Source: Ammoniphilus oxalaticus (lineage in GTDB: Bacteria > Bacillota > Bacilli > Aneurinibacillales > RAOX-1). From it: DNA of 64,000 nucleotides. The stretch lies in NCBI RefSeq assembly GCF_003609605.1, contig NZ_MCHY01000006.1, positions 124,001 to 188,000 of the forward strand. The letters run 5' to 3'. Below are positions 63,353 to 64,000 of this stretch, in pieces. The first letter of the stretch is position 1, and the number at the start of each line of letters is the position of its first letter. The notes beneath the pieces were generated by a model. That model had not been told where the DNA came from. It was given only the letters and a program-made list of their open reading frames with translations, and made no database searches. The position numbers and the translations under genes were made by a program.

Positions 63353-64000
63353 ATGGTCAAGAAGTACCTCATTGTTTTCGTGGCGATGTGTATGATTCAG
63401 TTGGCGCCTGTCGGGTTGGGCGCGCATCATTCAGTAGCGGCGAAAGAAGAGAAGCAAGTGAAAATCCCGGATACTGTCAAAGATATTTCGAGACACAACA
63501 CGTACCCGAATCCAGATATGGACCCGGAGTATGTGCAACCCAGTCCAACGGCGCTTGAACTGTTTAAAACGACGGACTATTCCATCGCTAATCCGAACCT
63601 GATCCGACTTTTAAATGAATCGACGATCCAATCATCGAAACTGGCGGTCGGTTTTCGGGCGAATATCTATCTAGGAAACTGGGCGCTGAATTATGAGTCG
63701 AAGGAAACGTCGTTAAACTGGGAGTACAAACAAGTAAACATCAATCACGCAGATAACCGTGGCGGCACAGATCTCGTTGAGTTATCGTATGAGCAAAATG
63801 AGGAATTTACAGCTACAGGCGGGTTAACGACGGAAGTGTTTGCCGAAGATGATGTTAAAAAATTAATGATTGCAAAAGCGAAAGAAAATACAAAATTAAA
63901 TTTAGCGTTTAAAAGCACGATTGGCAGAGGGACGAAACATGATACGATGCTAAAAGTGCCAGCCAAAAAAGTCGGCTATTTGCAAGCGTTCACCCCAGCT
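63353..64000 (+). CDS. YfkD-like exported protein, 3' end cut by the window
   Basis: 216 codons are visible and the frame runs off the right edge. A signal peptide covers about residues 1-30 (KKYLIVFVAMCMIQLAP). The mature part carries the YfkD family pattern: NTYPNPD, NPNLIRLLNE, YLGNWALNYES and WEYKQVN, followed by DNRGG. YfkD is about 264 residues, so some 50 are missing. Its role is not established; forespore expression is suggested by the -10 element upstream. GAGGAGGG precedes the ATG. Confidence 0.82.
   Translation, partial: MVKKYLIVFVAMCMIQLAPVGLGAHHSVAAKEEKQVKIPDTVKDISRHNTYPNPDMDPEYVQPSPTALELFKTTDYSIANPNLIRLLNESTIQSSKLAVGFRANIYLGNWALNYESKETSLNWEYKQVNINHADNRGGTDLVELSYEQNEEFTATGGLTTEVFAEDDVKKLMIAKAKENTKLNLAFKSTIGRGTKHDTMLKVPAKKVGYLQAFTPA

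Overview
The window is chromosomal DNA from an endospore-forming member of the Bacillales. Gene order closely follows the Bacillus subtilis segment running from nudF-spoIIM-fur-xerD-drm through spoIIA, spoVA, lysA, scpAB, dacB-spmAB, resABCDE, serA and fer to ypeB-cmk-ypfD-fni. Several details are not like B. subtilis itself: ResB has an N-terminal zinc ribbon, spoVAA and spoVAB are absent, sleB is absent beside ypeB, and an XPB-type helicase is present. These point to the Brevibacillus/Aneurinibacillus/Ammoniphilus side of the order. The genus is inference only. No rRNA, tRNA, phage, insertion sequence or true CRISPR array was seen.

Layout. 1-5.2 kb: peptidase, DUF3866 protein, an antisense mciZ gene, NudF, endonuclease Q and SpoIIM. 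5.3-9.4 kb: fur, yqzK, a XerD-like recombinase with altered catalytic residues, deoB and punA. 9.9-16.2 kb: an Lrp regulator followed by an oligopeptide ABC transporter (oppABCDF), which interrupts the B. subtilis-like order. 16.3-23.3 kb: dacF, the spoIIA operon with sigF, and a spoVA operon. 23.4-27.3 kb: lysA, then a decayed patch (GMC oxidoreductase remnant, two DUF1259 paralogues, SMI1/KNR4 immunity-type pseudogene) and ppiB. 27.4-30.6 kb: a persulfide/sulfane-sulfur operon with a CstR/CsoR-like palindrome in its leader. 30.6-43.6 kb: scpAB, dacB-spmAB, rluB and the cytochrome c maturation/respiratory-control cluster resABCDE. 43.8-49.4 kb: serA behind a probable T-box leader, a rhodanese, a DUF92 protein, ferredoxin and the XPB-type helicase. 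49.5-56.7 kb: LysM-GH18 spore-lysis-type enzyme, a membrane protein, repeat array 1, a polysaccharide deacetylase, MecA, a primase-helicase fusion with a degenerate TOPRIM site, and asparaginase. 56.9-64 kb: ypeB, ypfB, cmk, ypfD, fni, repeat array 2, a 37-residue small protein and a YfkD-like protein cut by the window end.

The genes are mostly core sporulation and housekeeping functions: forespore commitment (SpoIIAA/AB/SigF), dipicolinate uptake (SpoVA), cortex modification (DacF, DacB, SpmAB), engulfment (SpoIIM), FtsZ inhibition in the mother cell (MciZ) and germination (YpeB, LysM-GH18).

The most unusual non-coding structure is a pair of related tandem arrays at 51.6 kb (111-bp period) and 62.0 kb (110-bp period). 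Each unit holds two conserved cores 50 bp and 60/61 bp apart. In array 1 each core folds into a small hairpin whose arms show compensating changes; read from the minus strand, as part of the deacetylase 3' UTR, the loop is GGGA. A 23-bp element occurs twice beside array 1 and once, inverted, beside array 2.
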